Assembly: GCA_036874045.1 (NCBI GenBank)
Contig: CM072344.1
Coordinates: forward strand, 7,412,501-7,476,500
DNA: 64,000 bases
Source of the DNA: Cymodocea nodosa
Taxonomy: Eukaryota > Streptophyta > Magnoliopsida > Alismatales > Cymodoceaceae
Direction: 5' to 3'
Positions within the stretch are counted from its first letter, which is position 1, and each line of letters begins with the position of its first letter. This document shows positions 43,666 to 55,618 of this stretch, in pieces. The notes under the pieces were generated by a model that was not told where the DNA came from, made no database searches, and saw nothing but the letters and a program-made list of their open reading frames with translations. The position numbers were made by a program, and so were the translations under genes.

Positions 43666-46600
43666 TCAGCAATAGCAATAGATGTTGAGTAAGTCCAAGC
43701 AATGCTTGAACTTGCTCTCAACAATGCCCTTTGTAAACATATCAGCCGGATTGTCCTTTGTGTTGACCTTCATAATCTTTATCCTATCTTCATTCCTGAG
43801 GAAGTGATACTTAACATCAATATGTTTAGTTCTATCATGAAAGACATTATCTTTGGAGAGACAAATAGTGCTAAGACTATCATAGAAGATATCAGCTTTA
43901 TCAATGTGCCAACTAAAGTCTCCAAGTAAGCCTTTCAACTAAATCCCTTCTTTTGCAGCTTCTGTCATAGCCACATATTCAGCCTCAGTTGTGGACAAAG
44001 ATACTGTAGGTTGAAGAGTTGATTTCCAACTCACAATAGAACCTGCAAATGTAAAGACATAACCAGATAATGATCTCCTTCTGTCAACATCAATTGCATA
44101 GTCTGACTCTGTATAACCAACCATAATACAACCCTGATCTGCTACATACATCAAGCCAACACCTGAAGTTCCTATCAAATATCTAAATATCCTTTTAACT
44201 GTTTTCCAATGTTCCCTGCCCGGATTGGACATGAACCTACTAACAACACTCAAAGGATATGCTAGATTAGGCCTAGTGCATACCATAGCATACATAAGAC
44301 TTCCAACTGCCTCTGCATAAGGAACTCGCTGCATAACAAGCTTTTCAGAATCAGTTTGTGGACACATCGTAGATGACAATTTGACATTTCTGTCATAAGG
44401 CGTGCTAATGGCTTTGCATGAAGCCATACCAAATCTGCTAAGGATCTTCTCAATATACTTCTGTTGATTCAAAAATAGCTTACCAGAATTTCTTTCACGC
44501 CTAATCTCCATTCCAAGAATTCTGCCAACTAGACCAAGATCCTTCATATCAAATTTTGATTTTAATGTGTCCTTCAGCTCCTGTATCACTTCGATATTCT
44601 TCGTAGCTATAAGAATATCATCAACATACAATAACAAATAAACATGTGTATTCTTATCAAGAGTTTTAACATATACACATGAATCATAGTTGCTGCTTCT
44701 AAAACCAACTTTAACCATAAAGGCCTCAAACCTTTTGTACCATTGTCGTGGTGACTGTTTAAGTCCATACAAGGACTTATTTAATTTGCACACCCAATCA
44801 GATTTACCTTTCACCACAAACCTTGTTGGTTGTTCCATCCAAATATTTTCTTCCAACTCACCATGCAAGAAGGCCGTCTTTACATCTAGTTGTTCCAATT
44901 CTAAATTCTATGTTGCAGCAATTCTAATAGATGTATGACGTACAACAGGAGTAAATACCTCGTTGAAGTCAACTCCTTCTCGCTGTGAATAACCTTTGGC
45001 AACTAATCTTGCCTTGTGCTGCACACCTGTGTTGCCTTGAGTCTCAATCTTCTTCTTATAGACCCATTTGCAACTAACAATATTTGTGTTCTTTGGACGT
45101 TTCACCAGTTCCCAAGTCTTGTTCTTATGGAGAGATTGGAGTTCCTCCTCCATAGCAGACATCCAAAGACCAGCTTCTGAATCTTTCATTGCAACTTCAT
45201 ATGTAGGTGGATCAACAGAATCCTCCACCTCAACTGCTACTTGTAAAGCAAAAGCAACCAAACTATCGTAGCCATATCTAATCGGAGGTCTAACGTCTCT
45301 TCTAGGATGATCTTTGCCAATGGTTGTTGGTGGTGGTTGCTCCACCTCTTCCTCCTCAACTTCATTTTCTTGAGTTTCAGATGAGATTTCTCTAATTTCA
45401 ACTTGATCAGTGATAGGCAGCTACTATGCGTCATCTATCTCCATCTGTTCAGGAAGGGTGTGCTCAATTTCTAGTGTTTCACCTGCTAGTTTATCTATTG
45501 CCTGCAAAAGAGAATTCTCATCAAAAGTAACATCACGACTATATATTACTTTGTGGGATTCAATATCATATATCCTGTATCCCTTTACACCAACACCATA
45601 GCCCACAAATATGCCTTTCTTGGCATGTGGTTCCAGCTTGCCATTGTTCACATGATAGTAAGCTGGACACCCAAAAATTTTGAGCTTTGAATAACTAGCA
45701 GATCTTTTCAACCATACCTCAAGAGGTATCTTCCCATCTAAGGCACTAGAAGGGGACCTGTTCACCAGATAGGAAGTTGTGTTAACAGCCTCTGCCCAAA
45801 ACTTCTTGCTCAAACCTGCATGAGACAGCATACAACGTGCCTTTTCTAGGAGTGTTCTGTTCAATCTTTCAGCCACTCCATTTTGTTGAGGGGTATACTT
45901 GACAGTGTTATGCCGTGTAATGCCTTCATATTTACAAAAGTTATCAAATTCTTGAGAACAAAACTCAAGACCATTATCAGTTCTAAGATATTTTACCTTT
46001 TTGTCTATTTGGTTTTCTACTTGCTTCTTCCAATGCTTGAAGCAAGAAAAGGCTTCACTTTTGTGTGTCAAAAAGAAAACCCAGTTCATCCTTGAATGAT
46101 AGTCAATGATAGAAAGAAAATATCTGGAACCTGGAATAGAATGCTGGCGTGAAGGCCCCCAACAATCAGCATGAATATAATCAAGAACTCCCTTGGAGCT
46201 ATGTTGATTGCGTGCAAATGACACTCTTTTCTGTTTGCCAAAGACACAATGCTTGCACATGTCAATACAAGCAACCTTGTGCCCATCAAACTTGCCCAGA
46301 CTACTCAATTTCTACATTCTTTTCTGCCCCAAATGACCCATCCTTGAGTGCCATATGACAGAAAAATCCTACTGACCAGATATAGCTGATGTAGTTGCAC
46401 CAACAATTGGAGTACCCTGCAAAATGTATAAGGGACCAGATTTGGTTCCCTTCATAACAACTAACGAGCATTTCAGTATGCTGATCTTCCCCTCACCACC
46501 TGTATATCTGTAACCCTTAGCATCAAGGGCCATTAGTGAGATCAGACTTTTTCCAAGCTTTGGGACGTGCCAAACGTCCTCTAGAATTCTAACTGTGCCA

Positions 46601-47589
46601 TCATGTAGTTTAAATTTTATAGTGCCCACACCAACTCTAGAACACACATCATCATTGGCCAAAGTCACTTGACCACCCTCCACCTGCTCGTAGGTGTCAA
46701 AATACTCCCTAGTAGTAGTCATATGATGTGAAGTTCCTGAGTTCATAATCCACTGATCATCAGAATAGGCACTACAACAAACTGTAAGAGAAAAGTCATC
46801 ACCTGACACAGAACTGGTTTCTACCACAGCAGCCTTTCCTTTGTTCATAAGCTTGGGACAATGTGATTTCCAGTGTCCTTTCTCCTTATAGTAATGGAAA
46901 GTATCCCTAGAGTACTTGCCCTTCGACTTGCTTTTGCTTCTATTCTTCCCTCCACCTTGTCTCTAGCTTCTTCCCCTATTCTCTTGCTGTTGAGTTGAGA
47001 GGCCAACACCACTTGCCTTGTTTCTACCATGCACCATGTGCCTGAGCTCCCTGGAATGAAGGCTGGACCTCACTTCTTCCAATGTAATTGAATCTCTTCC
47101 AACTACACAAGATTGAACAAAGTTTTCATAACTCAATGGGAGTGAACAAAGCAAGATAAGAGATGCATCTTCATCTTCTATGATTACTCCAATATTCTTG
47201 AGTTCCATCAGAATAGCATGTAGCTGATCTAAATGCTGCTTAAGAGGTACACCTTCTATCATCTTTAAAGAGAACAGTCTCTGCTTTAACTACAATTTGT
47301 TTGTTAAAGACTTAGTCATATACAATGACTCAAGTTTCTGCCAAAGACCTAATGAGGTAGATTCATCAACAACTTCTATTATAACGTCATCAGATAAACA
47401 CAACAAGATGGTGGAGTGAGCTTTCTCCTCCTGCAATTCAAACTCTGGCGAATTTCTGTTCAGAGTAGTTTCCTTATTTAAAGGAGCCCAAATACCTTGT
47501 TGCTTTAGAAGTGCTTTCATCTTAATTTGCCATAAGTTGAAGCTATTCTTACCATCAAACTTTTCTATCTTCAACCCCGAAGTATTCAT
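43666..47589 (-). pseudogene. Copia-C Gag-Pol polyprotein, one frame with stop codons
   Basis: The start is MNTSGLKIEKFDGKNSFNLW at 47589. Gag has a zinc knuckle with lost cysteines (YYKEKGHWKSHC, about 46855-46895). The protease reads WIMNSGTSHHMT: the catalytic Asp is Asn. The pre-integrase zinc region is HSRMGH...CKHCVFGKQ. The integrase keeps its triad: HADCWGP, LRTDNGLEF and NGVAERLNRT. RT: WVYKKKIETQGN, LDVKTAFLHGELEE, SLYGLKQSPRQWYKRF and LLYVDDILIA. RNase H: GYTESDYAIDVDRRRS, TTEAEYVAMTEAAKE and HFLRNEDRIKIM. Stops lie at about 47290, 46963, 46369, 46315, 45424, 44908 and 43939. It has typical Tnt1 1-94-like length, about 1300 codons. Confidence 0.92.
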
Positions 47590-48139
47590 GTTTTCAAAAC
47601 AACAAACAACCAGCAATACACACGAGATATAATGTGATTTCAACAAACATAATTCTGCGGCAAGGTACACAATAGCAAGCAATATCTCAACAATAATATG
47701 CTACTGAAACTACTGATTTCAACAAAATGCAATCAGCCACAAGCCAAACACACTACTTATCACAAAACAGTAGCAAATACTCGCACAAACCAAGCACAAA
47801 ACCACAATCACAAAATGCCCAAAATCCTACAATCAAAGAGTCACTCGTCTAGAAAACTACTGTGCCCTAGCCAGACGCCTCCTGCTGTATCTCTCTGAAT
47901 ACGAAACTTCTAATCACGAAATTTTAAAGGAAGGAAGTTCAGGAAGCTTACTACACGTCTTCAAAATTTGAGACGCAACAGAGCACGGACGAGGAAGGCG
48001 CACGACTTGGCGTCGGAGTGTACAGACTAGCGCCGACGACGACGGCAGTTACAACAATGGAGAGATCCCTTGCGGAAATGGCTTGAACCTTGATGAAACT
48101 CTTCAAAACTTCAGATGCAAACTCGGAGATGTCCAACCT
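47590..48139 (-). other. Copia-C leader between primer site and gag
   Basis: About 550 bases without a gene. The part at about 47950-48080 is clearly richer in G+C and CpG (GCGCCGACGACGACGGC) than anything else in the window. A leader of this kind would hold dimerisation and packaging signals, but none is recognisable. Confidence 0.55.
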
Positions 48140-48151
48140 GGCTCTGATACT
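48140..48151 (-). other. Primer binding site of Copia-C (tRNA-Met)
   Basis: On the minus strand it reads AGTATCAGAGCC, next to the 5' LTR end (ACAACA). It is one base off TGGTATCAGAGCC. Confidence 0.8.
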
Positions 48152-48154
48152 AGT

Positions 48155-48527
48155 TGTTGTGCGGAAAGATCAAACAAACTTGGAGCATCTAAGGGTGGCG
48201 TGGAGATGAGATTTGCGCGGAAGAGAGGATTGCAAGTGGAGAATTCGAAGAACAACAAATTTATGTGGTTCCCCAACACGGGTACGTCTACGGGTGATGA
48301 ATCTATCATGATTCCTTGCTATATGGTTGCTAGTATAAAGAAGGGGGAGAACAAAATCAAGGGATGGTTTGGCATGGCATCCCTTGGACGTGGATGACCC
48401 CTTACATATATAGGGGCAATGGTTGGTGAAACCCAAAAGACAAGTTTGCCCCTGTACAAATTATCAAAGAAATACAACCATATACAATGACACATACATA
48501 TACTTGATGGAAGACACACGCATCACA
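48155..48527 (-). repeat. Copia-C 5' LTR (right copy)
   Basis: 373 bp, TGTGATGCGTG to GCACAACA on the minus strand. The TATA-like element is at about 48405-48413. Confidence 0.92.
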
Positions 48528-48532
48528 ACACC

Positions 48533-48585
48533 TCTTCGGGGAAAAACTCTTAGGAGGAAGAAAGTTTAGTGAAGCAAAAAAAGGT
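48533..48585 (+). repeat. Copia-B 3' LTR, second piece
   Basis: A short piece between Copia-C and the solo LTR, matching about 32170-32222 of the 5' LTR. Its end AAGGT is the duplicated target. Confidence 0.85.
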
Positions 48586-50427
48586 TGTTAGTTCAATTAT
48601 TTATTAGTTAATTTTGATGATGAAAAATGTGTGGTTTAATTATTTCTACCATATCTTAGATGTCTTTTTATTCATATGAATCTTGGCTAACTGCTTTATT
48701 CTCAAAGTCTTTGAAATTAGATTTTGTCAGGTTATTTTGTCTACAATGTATTGATCAAAGAGTTATTTTATAAGTCACCGAACAAAACAGGACAAATCAG
48801 ATGGTTAAGCCTCTCTCTCTTGACTTTTTGGACATTTATATTAGTAACTATCTGAAAAGTATTTATCTTCAGTGAGTTAAGTCTTTTTATGTCTGGATAT
48901 GATTTTTTATGGTAAGTCTCCGAAATCCCTTCGGTTTCGGATAGTTAAGGTTTTTATTCCGGAGAGTTAGCTGTTTCTCTGATTTAATATATTTTCAGTT
49001 ACTTTCTTCTAAAGGACATGTGTTAGTCTCTCATTGCTTGACTTAAGTGACTTTTCAGAAGGTTATGATGTAACTATTCGAAAACTCTTAAGAATCGGAG
49101 AGTTATCTTTAATAAGTATCTGAAAACAGTTTTAAGCTTAGGATGGTTGAGTTTTCTATTATTTCTGACTTAAGTGACTTTTCGAAAGGTTACCTGTGTA
49201 ACTATTTGAAATGACTTAAGGATCGGAGAGTTATCTTTTATAAGTATTCGAAAACAGTTTTAAGCTTCGGATGGTTGAGTTTTCTATTATTTCTAACTTA
49301 AGTGACTTTTCGAAAGGTTACCTGTGTAACTATCTGAAATGACTTAAGGATCGGAGAGTTATCTTTTATAAGTATTCGAAACATGCCCACTCTATCGGAT
49401 AGTTTATTTTTAATATTTTATAACGTTGTTTCAATTTTAATACATGACTTAAGTAGTCTTTTAGAATGTTAGTTCTATCTATCCGAAATGTTTTTGAGTT
49501 TCGGCAGGTTATCTTTCTAAGTCTCTGATTTTCTAAAAGCCTCCAAAGATTTTATTTTTACAGAAATTGCAACTATTATTAATTGACTAATCTTTGTGGC
49601 AAGATATCTTTTGATTGCAGATCTCAACTTTATTATGATTGAAGGTTGCCAAAAATGAATTCTTGCATAAGGCATCTGACCATTTTAGAATTCTTTCCAT
49701 CTATGCAAATCTCGAAGGAAAAATAAAAAGGATTTTGTAGAAAACTGAAATACACACAGAATTTTTCAACACTCGAAAGGAGAAATTGTATGCTCAGCAA
49801 TTCTGCAAACACTTTGAAGATTCGTCTGCAATAAAGTCCAGAAGATCAACAATTGCAGATTAATCAAGAATTCTCCTCAGAGCTTTTGTGTCAACTCTTC
49901 ATTGGAGTTGATCTAGTATTGTGTGTCGTGTTCATTTTGAGTATGTAACTGTTGGTTTTAAACTATTGTCTCTTTTGTGTTAAAACCTTAACTCAAAAGG
50001 GTGTTGTGAGTATACCTTCACAAGGTCAGGACCTTGGTGAAGAGAGTGAAGTGTGATACTTCACTTGCTCAAGATTAGGGTCTTGAGTACACAAAGTTGG
50101 TACTTTGTGTGAGGTTTTTGTTTAACCTTTAAAAACATCTGTAAGGTTGTTGCTTAGCCTGTAAAAGCAACTTGTTTAAGGTTTGTGCTTAGCCTTAAAA
50201 GCACATAGTGGAATTCTCGAGGTTGTGGCCTTGAGGAGTGGAATACCCAGTTTAGAGAACCACTATAAATCTCTTTGTGTTCTTTACTTTTTACATTACT
50301 AGTTTTAATTCTAAAATCAATTAATCAAGGTTCATTAGTGTCAACAGCTTTCGAATTTTTAAAAAGTAAAATAAACTTTATTAGGACACTATTCACCCCC
50401 CCTCTAGTGTGCTATTTGATCCTTTCA
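48586..50427 (+). repeat. Solo LTR of a third Sirevirus-like family
   Basis: 1842 bp, beginning TGTTAGTTCAATTA and ending GATCCTTTCA. Exact 5-bp duplications AAGGT lie at 48581-48585 and 50428-50432. There is no primer site or coding sequence inside, so it is an LTR left after recombination between two LTRs. The family has no other copy in the window. The end wording TTCACCCCCCCTCTAGTG resembles the Copia-A/F LTR ends. Orientation is inferred from that ending. Confidence 0.92.
49046..49380. repeat. About 127-bp tandem repeat inside the solo LTR
   Basis: The unit starts GACTTAAGTGACTTTTCGAAAGG and contains ATCGGAGAGTTATC, GTATTCGAAAACAG and CTTCGGATGGTTGAG. Copies begin at about 49046, 49169 and 49297; the third is partial. 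Copies two and three are nearly identical to each other, while the first is more diverged. Confidence 0.85.
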
Positions 50428-50432
50428 AAGGT

Positions 50433-50888
50433 AAGATATATGTCACTGAAGATTTGAAGTATCAGATGGAAGAAAATTCAGTGAAACAGAAAAGGTTAGA
50501 TTTACGTTACTAAAGATTTAAAGTATCAGAAGAAAGCAAATTCAGTGAAGCAGAGAAAGACAAGATATTCATCACTAAAGAATTGCTGAAGAAGAAAGAG
50601 AAGAAGAAGAAGAAAGATCTCAAACAAGGAGAAATGTTTTAAATTCCGTAAATTAGTTTTCTCTGTTTGTAGTTATGAAATTGTATAGATGAAACATGGT
50701 ATTGATATATAATTGCATCTACAATTTATGAGGAGAATTGAATTGTATATTGTAATTGAAACCTTGAATAAAAATGATTTTATGAAAACAATGTCTCGAC
50801 TTGTTTTTGAGTTTTAAAGTTTCAATTATATTCGAAAATATTGAAAAACACAATTCACCCCCCTTTTGTGTAGCCATACAATCCTACA
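50433..50888 (+). repeat. Copia-B 3' LTR, last piece
   Basis: It continues the LTR (AAGATATATGTCACTG...) to GATCCTACA at 50888, followed by the right target copy GAGCC and the Gypsy-2 RNase H sequence. Confidence 0.88.
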
Positions 50889-51519
50889 GAGCCATCCATT
50901 TTAATTAATGTGTGATACATCTGATTTTGCTGTAGGAGCAGTGTTAGGACAAAAGATAGAAAAATCTCCTAGAGTGATTCATTATGCAAGCAAAACATTA
51001 AATGATACTCAAGTTAATTATACAACTACTAAAAAGGGGATGTTAGCTATTGTGTTTACCTTAGAAAAGTTTAGATAATATATAATTGGAGTTAAAGTGA
51101 TAGTATACACGGATCATTCAGCTTTAAAACACCAAATAGCAAAGAAAAAGACTAAATCGAGATTGATCTGATGGATATTATTATCACAAGAATTTGATCT
51201 AGAAATTAAAGATAAAAAGGTTATGAGAATGTAGTAGTAGATCATTTATCAAGATTACAAATAGAAAAATCGAACATTGAATTTAAGGATAATTTTCTTA
51301 ATGAACAATTAATGACCATAAACACAATGCCTTGATATGTAGACATAGTTAATTACTTAGTTATTGGTTTAACACCTAAGGATTGAAATAGACACGATAA
51401 GAAATTGTTCTTTTCAAGAGTAAAATATTACTATTGGGAAAACCCATACTTATTTAAGAAATGTCCTGATCTGGTTTTAAGGTGTGTTCCAGAAACTGAA
51501 TATCAGAGTATATTGTCTT
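50889..51519 (+). pseudogene. Gypsy-2 RNase H, continued
   Basis: CDTSDFAVGAVLGQKI (about 50911-50960) resumes the domain cut at 31039. KMLNDTQVNY, VIVYTDHSALKH and EFDLEIKDKK follow in step with 5816-6100 of Gypsy-1. Frameshift at about 51218; stops at 50905 (region SHPFELTC) and 51076. The tail [22 protein letters not shown] is open at 51405-51599. Confidence 0.78.
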
Positions 51520-51682
51520 TTTGCCTTGACCAAGCATGTGGAGGGCATTTTGGTTCAGGGAAAACTACTGCCAAAATTCTACAATGTGGATTTTATTAGC
51601 CAACACTTTTCAAAGATGCTCATAAATACTACTTAAGTTACTTAAGATGTCAACAAATAGGAAGAATATCAAAGAAGAATAT
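51520..51682 (+). pseudogene. Gypsy-2 integrase, N-terminal zinc region
   Basis: DQACGGHFGSGKTTAKILQCGFY (split here: CGGHFGSGKTTAKIL then QCGFY) keeps the His that Gypsy-1 has changed to Asn. YYLSYLRCQQIGRIS follows, where one zinc-binding Cys is Tyr. Copia-D interrupts at 51682/51683 (AATAT) and the gene continues at 55619. Confidence 0.78.
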
Positions 51683-51713
51683 TGTAGGATCGTATCGCTA
51701 CACAAGAGGGGGT

Positions 51714-53663
51714 ACTTGTATTTACATTTTTCGTACATACAAAATCTTTTTCTGCACAAGAATTTTTAGTTTTATCACATGCAGAATAAGTAATTGGTCT
51801 AATACTAGTGTATTGAATTACATGCTCAGGTTTCTGAATTTTCAGTTTACTACAATTGTCTGAAATTTTAGAAACATTAGAAACTGAATTTCCAGAACAA
51901 GAAACAAGATTTTTAGAAACATTAATAGTCATGTTAGAAGTACAATTTGACAATTCACATTGATTTATATTATTACTACATGATTCATCCCTTGAAGTAC
52001 CTACTTCTACATATTTATTACCTTGTTTCATAATAAAAGGAATTTTAGTCTTAGATTTACTTGAACTGCAACTAATAAATCCTTTATTGGCTTGAGATTT
52101 AGGATATTTAGGATAATCAAATCCTAAGCCAAATTTATAAGACACCGCAGGGGTACTAGTTCGTTTGTCTAACTTAGTTTGACTTAAATTCCATTTCTCA
52201 ATGGTATAATTTAAATCCAGCTCTCTCAGTTTTAATTTATCTATCTCTAATTCAAGTTCATTTATATTGTTTCTTAACATTTCATTTTCAGCATTTATAT
52301 TCTGTATTTGTTCATGCAGGATACATTCATTAAATCTAAATTTTTGCAAATCTCTAGCATGATTTTCATTGTCACATTTAAAATTTTCTAAAGTAGTAGA
52401 CAAGAAACAATTTTCTTCTTCCATAATGGATGAAGATTTTCTAATATTCTTATTTTCTAGTTTACATACTTTAAGTTTTTGTAATAATGCATGATAAGCA
52501 CATAATAATTCATCAAAGTTGAAATCTGAATGACTTTCAGGATCAGATATTTCCTCAGACTCATCTACCATGAAGCACACATGAGCAACATCTTCTAACT
52601 CTTGTTCTCCTTCTAAATGTGAAGATTTTGATACTGATTCCTCAGATTCAGACTCTTCAGATGTGTCATCCCAAGTGACCTTCAAAGCCTTTTTCTTGTA
52701 GAACATTTTCTGATTTTTCTGAGCCATCTTCTTCTGATTTGTCCTACTTTACTTTTCATTTTTCCTCATAGGACAATCTGGAGAAAAATGTCCAGGTTTC
52801 TTACAGTTGTAACATACATACTTTCTAGATAAAGAATTCTTGTCATTTAGTGATTTTGACATTGAGGGTTTATCATTTTTGTTCCTTTGCTATTTCCTAG
52901 CTTTCCATGCTTTCTTGAATTTCCTAGTTAGCAAAATCAAATCCTCGTCAGAATCAGTAGATATATCAGAATCTAAATTAATTTCGAAGGCTATTTCTTT
53001 CTTCATTTTTAGTTTGTTGTGACTTAGTGATTCATTTAATTGAACTTCATAAGCTATTAAGTTACCTATAAGTTCATTCATAGTATAAACATTTAAATCT
53101 TGTGATTCCTCAATTGATGTTACTTTCTGAGACCATTTAGAACTTAGGGATCTGAGAATTTTCCTCACCAAATCCTTCTGTTCAAAATTCTTTCCTAAAC
53201 ATTTTAAAGAGTTTATAATATCAAGAAATCTAGAAAACATCTCAGAAATATTTTCGTCTTCATGCATCTTAAAGAGTTCATACTTATGAATCAACATATT
53301 TTTTTTAGTCTCTTTCACTTGAGAAGTACCTTCATGTGAAACTTCTAATGCATGTCACACCTCATAAGCAGATTTATATGCCGACACTTTACTAAACTGT
53401 TCATAACTCAATGCACAAAATAAAATATTTAAGCCCTTAGCATTTAGAGTTTCATTTTCTTTTTTAGTAATTGTCCAAGTATTATAAGGAGTAGTTAACG
53501 GAGTATATGGTTTAGAAATCATGAACCACAACTTATGATCTATACTTTGAAGAAAAATTGTCATCTTATATTTCCAATATTCAAAATGCATTCCATCAAA
53601 TGATGGAGGACGATTAAGATTTTGGCCTTCATATAAAGAAAAATTACCATTTCCAATAGCCAT
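51714..53663 (-). pseudogene. Copia-D gag
   Basis: Starts MAIGNGNFSLYEGQNLNRPP at 53663. The capsid region is open except for one stop near 53355. The zinc knuckle CYNCKKPGHFSPDC (about 52770-52815) keeps all ligands. Stops are near 52890 and 52750, then a 330-residue open stretch (KVTWDDTSEESESEES, coiled coil, YVEVGTSRDESCSNN). It lacks the usual gag end (HWVPRKSFS), which was removed by the deletion. The open frame 51669-52727 runs a little further through the LTR scrap by chance. Confidence 0.87.
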
Positions 53664-53849
53664 CTTACCTTAGATTTTTCAACCTATTTGATTTTAAACA
53701 GTCTAAAAGTTTTAAAACAACTTGAGCCTTAAATCAAGAGAGTTAAACGTATGCTTAGATATTAATTTATGTTTAAAAACAAGGAAGGTAGAATAAGCAA
53801 TGATATTAAATAAGTTGGTATCAATTTTATATCAAAGATTATTAACAAA

Positions 53850-53861
53850 GCTCTGATACCA
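53850..53861 (-). other. Primer binding site of Copia-D (tRNA-Met)
   Basis: On the minus strand it reads TGGTATCAGAGC, intact, two bases from the LTR end. Confidence 0.9.
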
Positions 53862-53863
53862 CT

Positions 53864-55618
53864 TGTAGGATCGTATGACTACACAAGAGGGGGGGTGAAT
53901 TGTGTATCTTTAATATTTTCTGAAATATAATTGAAACTTTAAAACTCAAAAACAAGTCGAGATATTGTTTTCATAAAATCATTTTTATTCAAGGTTTCAA
54001 TTACAATATACAATTCAATTCTCCTCAGAAATTGTAGATGCAATTATAACTCGATACCATGTATCATCTAAACAATTTCATAACTACAAATAGAGAAAAC
54101 TAATTTGCGGAATTTAAAACTTTTCTCCCTGTTTGAGATCTTTCTTCTTCTTCTTTTTCTTCTTCAACAATTCTTCAGTGACGAATATCTTGTCTTTCTC
54201 TGCTTCACCGAATTTGCTTTCACTTGATACTTCAAATCTTCGGCGACATAAATTTAACCTTTTCTGCTTCACTGAATTTTCTTCCACTTGAGAGATTTTC
54301 CCCGAAGAGGTGTTTTTCATCCCTAAAAAAAATTTTCTTTTGGTGTGTAGGGATGGTTTGATCCTTGAAAAGATTTTTCTTTTTATGTGCAAGGATAATT
54401 TGATCAACGAGAATTCTATGCCTTTTACACTGTATCTTCATTTCATGCATATCCTTCATGTTTAACCACTACCAGTTTTCCACTTCTCCACGTCTTTTCT
54501 TTTTCCTTCATCAAAACACACACGTTCTAACCCACGTTTATATTTCAAATTTTTCTTTAATTATCAGTCTTGGATCTCTGAAAAATTTCTTGCAAAATAA
54601 ATTTTCTCATCCAAAGAATTTTCCATCAAGTGTAATAAGAAGTCGTTACTTTAATGTTAACTAAACGAGTAACACAAGTATATATATAACTTAACGTTTC
54701 TAACTTAACGAGTTCCTCATGTACCATTTCACGTGACAAGTACTGTAGCTAACTCAATGAACTAAGTCCATGGTGTTATGCTAACTCAACGAACCAGCTT
54801 AACCTTTCTTTTGGAAGGTTAAACGATAACTCACCGAAAATATTTTAAGTTTCGGATAGTTACAATTGTAAGTCACCGAAAAACTCTTTATACCATAAAA
54901 CTAGTGTGACACGTGTTAAGACCTGAAAACATGACTTAAGTTACCTTTCGGAGAGTTACGACTGTAAGTCTTCGAAAAAAAAACTTTAACTCACCGATTC
55001 AGTAATAAACAAATGTTTTTGTAATAAGAATTTTACCACGTGCAAAAATAACAACTTAAGTTTATAACACTAACCTAACGCGTTGCCTTAGTGTTCAATA
55101 TAGCAACTCAATGCATTTAGTTATGTTAACTTAACGAGTTAAACATGTGCACCTCACGTGATACAATATAACATTCGTAACTTATAATTTCACCACGTGT
55201 ATAACACTAAGTTAACGAGTTCGTCTCTTCTTTTACTCACTAACTTAACGAGTTATCACGTGACCTATTTTAACCTTTAAGCCTCTAACTTAACGAGTTC
55301 TCACGTGACCTCTATACAAACAAAACTCTAACTTAACGAGTTGTCTAAACATGCACTATTTATGATACAGAAGATATAACTTTAAAACATATCATGCTTT
55401 TCAATAAAAACACATGTTAACTTAATGTTTAGTTAAATGAGAAATTAATGCGACGAAACGACTAGTTATTAACTTTAGATCCAATACAGACAAGTATTTA
55501 TGCTAGTAAGCTTTTTCTGTATTAATTGATGATTTTAATTTCTTTTCACAAGCAATAGTAATTGAGTAAATATGATTATTTTCATTCAGCACACATCATC
55601 AAAACAAAATACTCAACA
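53864..55618 (-). repeat. Copia-D 5' LTR
   Basis: On the minus strand, TGTTGAGTATTTTG to GATCCTACA. It carries the CTCGTTAAGTTAG / CACGTG array (plus-strand positions about 55080-55345), the CGGNNAGTTA units (54790-54990), two copies of the 42-bp repeat (54330-54420) and a short GAA tract. Confidence 0.9.

Larger units (their letters stand above)
43225..48527 (-). mobile_element. Copia-C, complete Tnt1-like Ty1/Copia element on the minus strand
   Basis: The LTRs are 373 bp each (43225-43597 and 48155-48527) and flanks are ACACT/ACACC (one change). A tRNA-Met primer site and polypurine tract are present. The whole polyprotein lies in one frame on the minus strand, broken by about seven stop codons and no obvious frameshift. 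The host sequence is restored by removing it: GATCAAAAACACCTCTTCG is read intact in the Copia-B 5' LTR. The two LTRs differ at about 23 of 373 positions by eye. Its base composition is less A+T-rich than its surroundings. Lineage: Tork/Tnt1 type, with short LTRs and no ORF after pol. Confidence 0.93.
31040..50888 (+). mobile_element. Copia-B, Sirevirus-like element with two later insertions in its 3' LTR
   Basis: The 5' LTR is 31040-32677. The 3' LTR is in three pieces: 42568-43224, 48533-48585 and 50433-50888. Flanks are GAGCT (31035-31039) and GAGCC (50889-50893), a 5-bp duplication with one change. The internal part is the most complete of the family: gag, protease, integrase, reverse transcriptase, RNase H, spacer, accessory ORF and purine tract. 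Every gene has stops or frameshifts. Confidence 0.92.
51683..55618 (-). mobile_element. Copia-D, internally deleted relative of Copia-A on the minus strand
   Basis: Flanks AATAT (51678-51682 and 55619-55623) are exact duplicates, so both original ends are present. On the minus strand the order is full 5' LTR (53864-55618), primer site and gag. Then at about 51714 the sequence jumps from the gag tail (NTST) to the last 31 bases of the 3' LTR. All of pol, the spacer, the accessory ORF and most of the 3' LTR are gone. Gag is about 95% alike to Copia-A by eye, so it is the same family. Confidence 0.92.

Noticed and set aside
46849-47030. Arg/Lys-rich minus-strand frame in Copia-C
   Set aside because: It is out of frame with the polyprotein, which continues in the other frame across the zinc-knuckle region.
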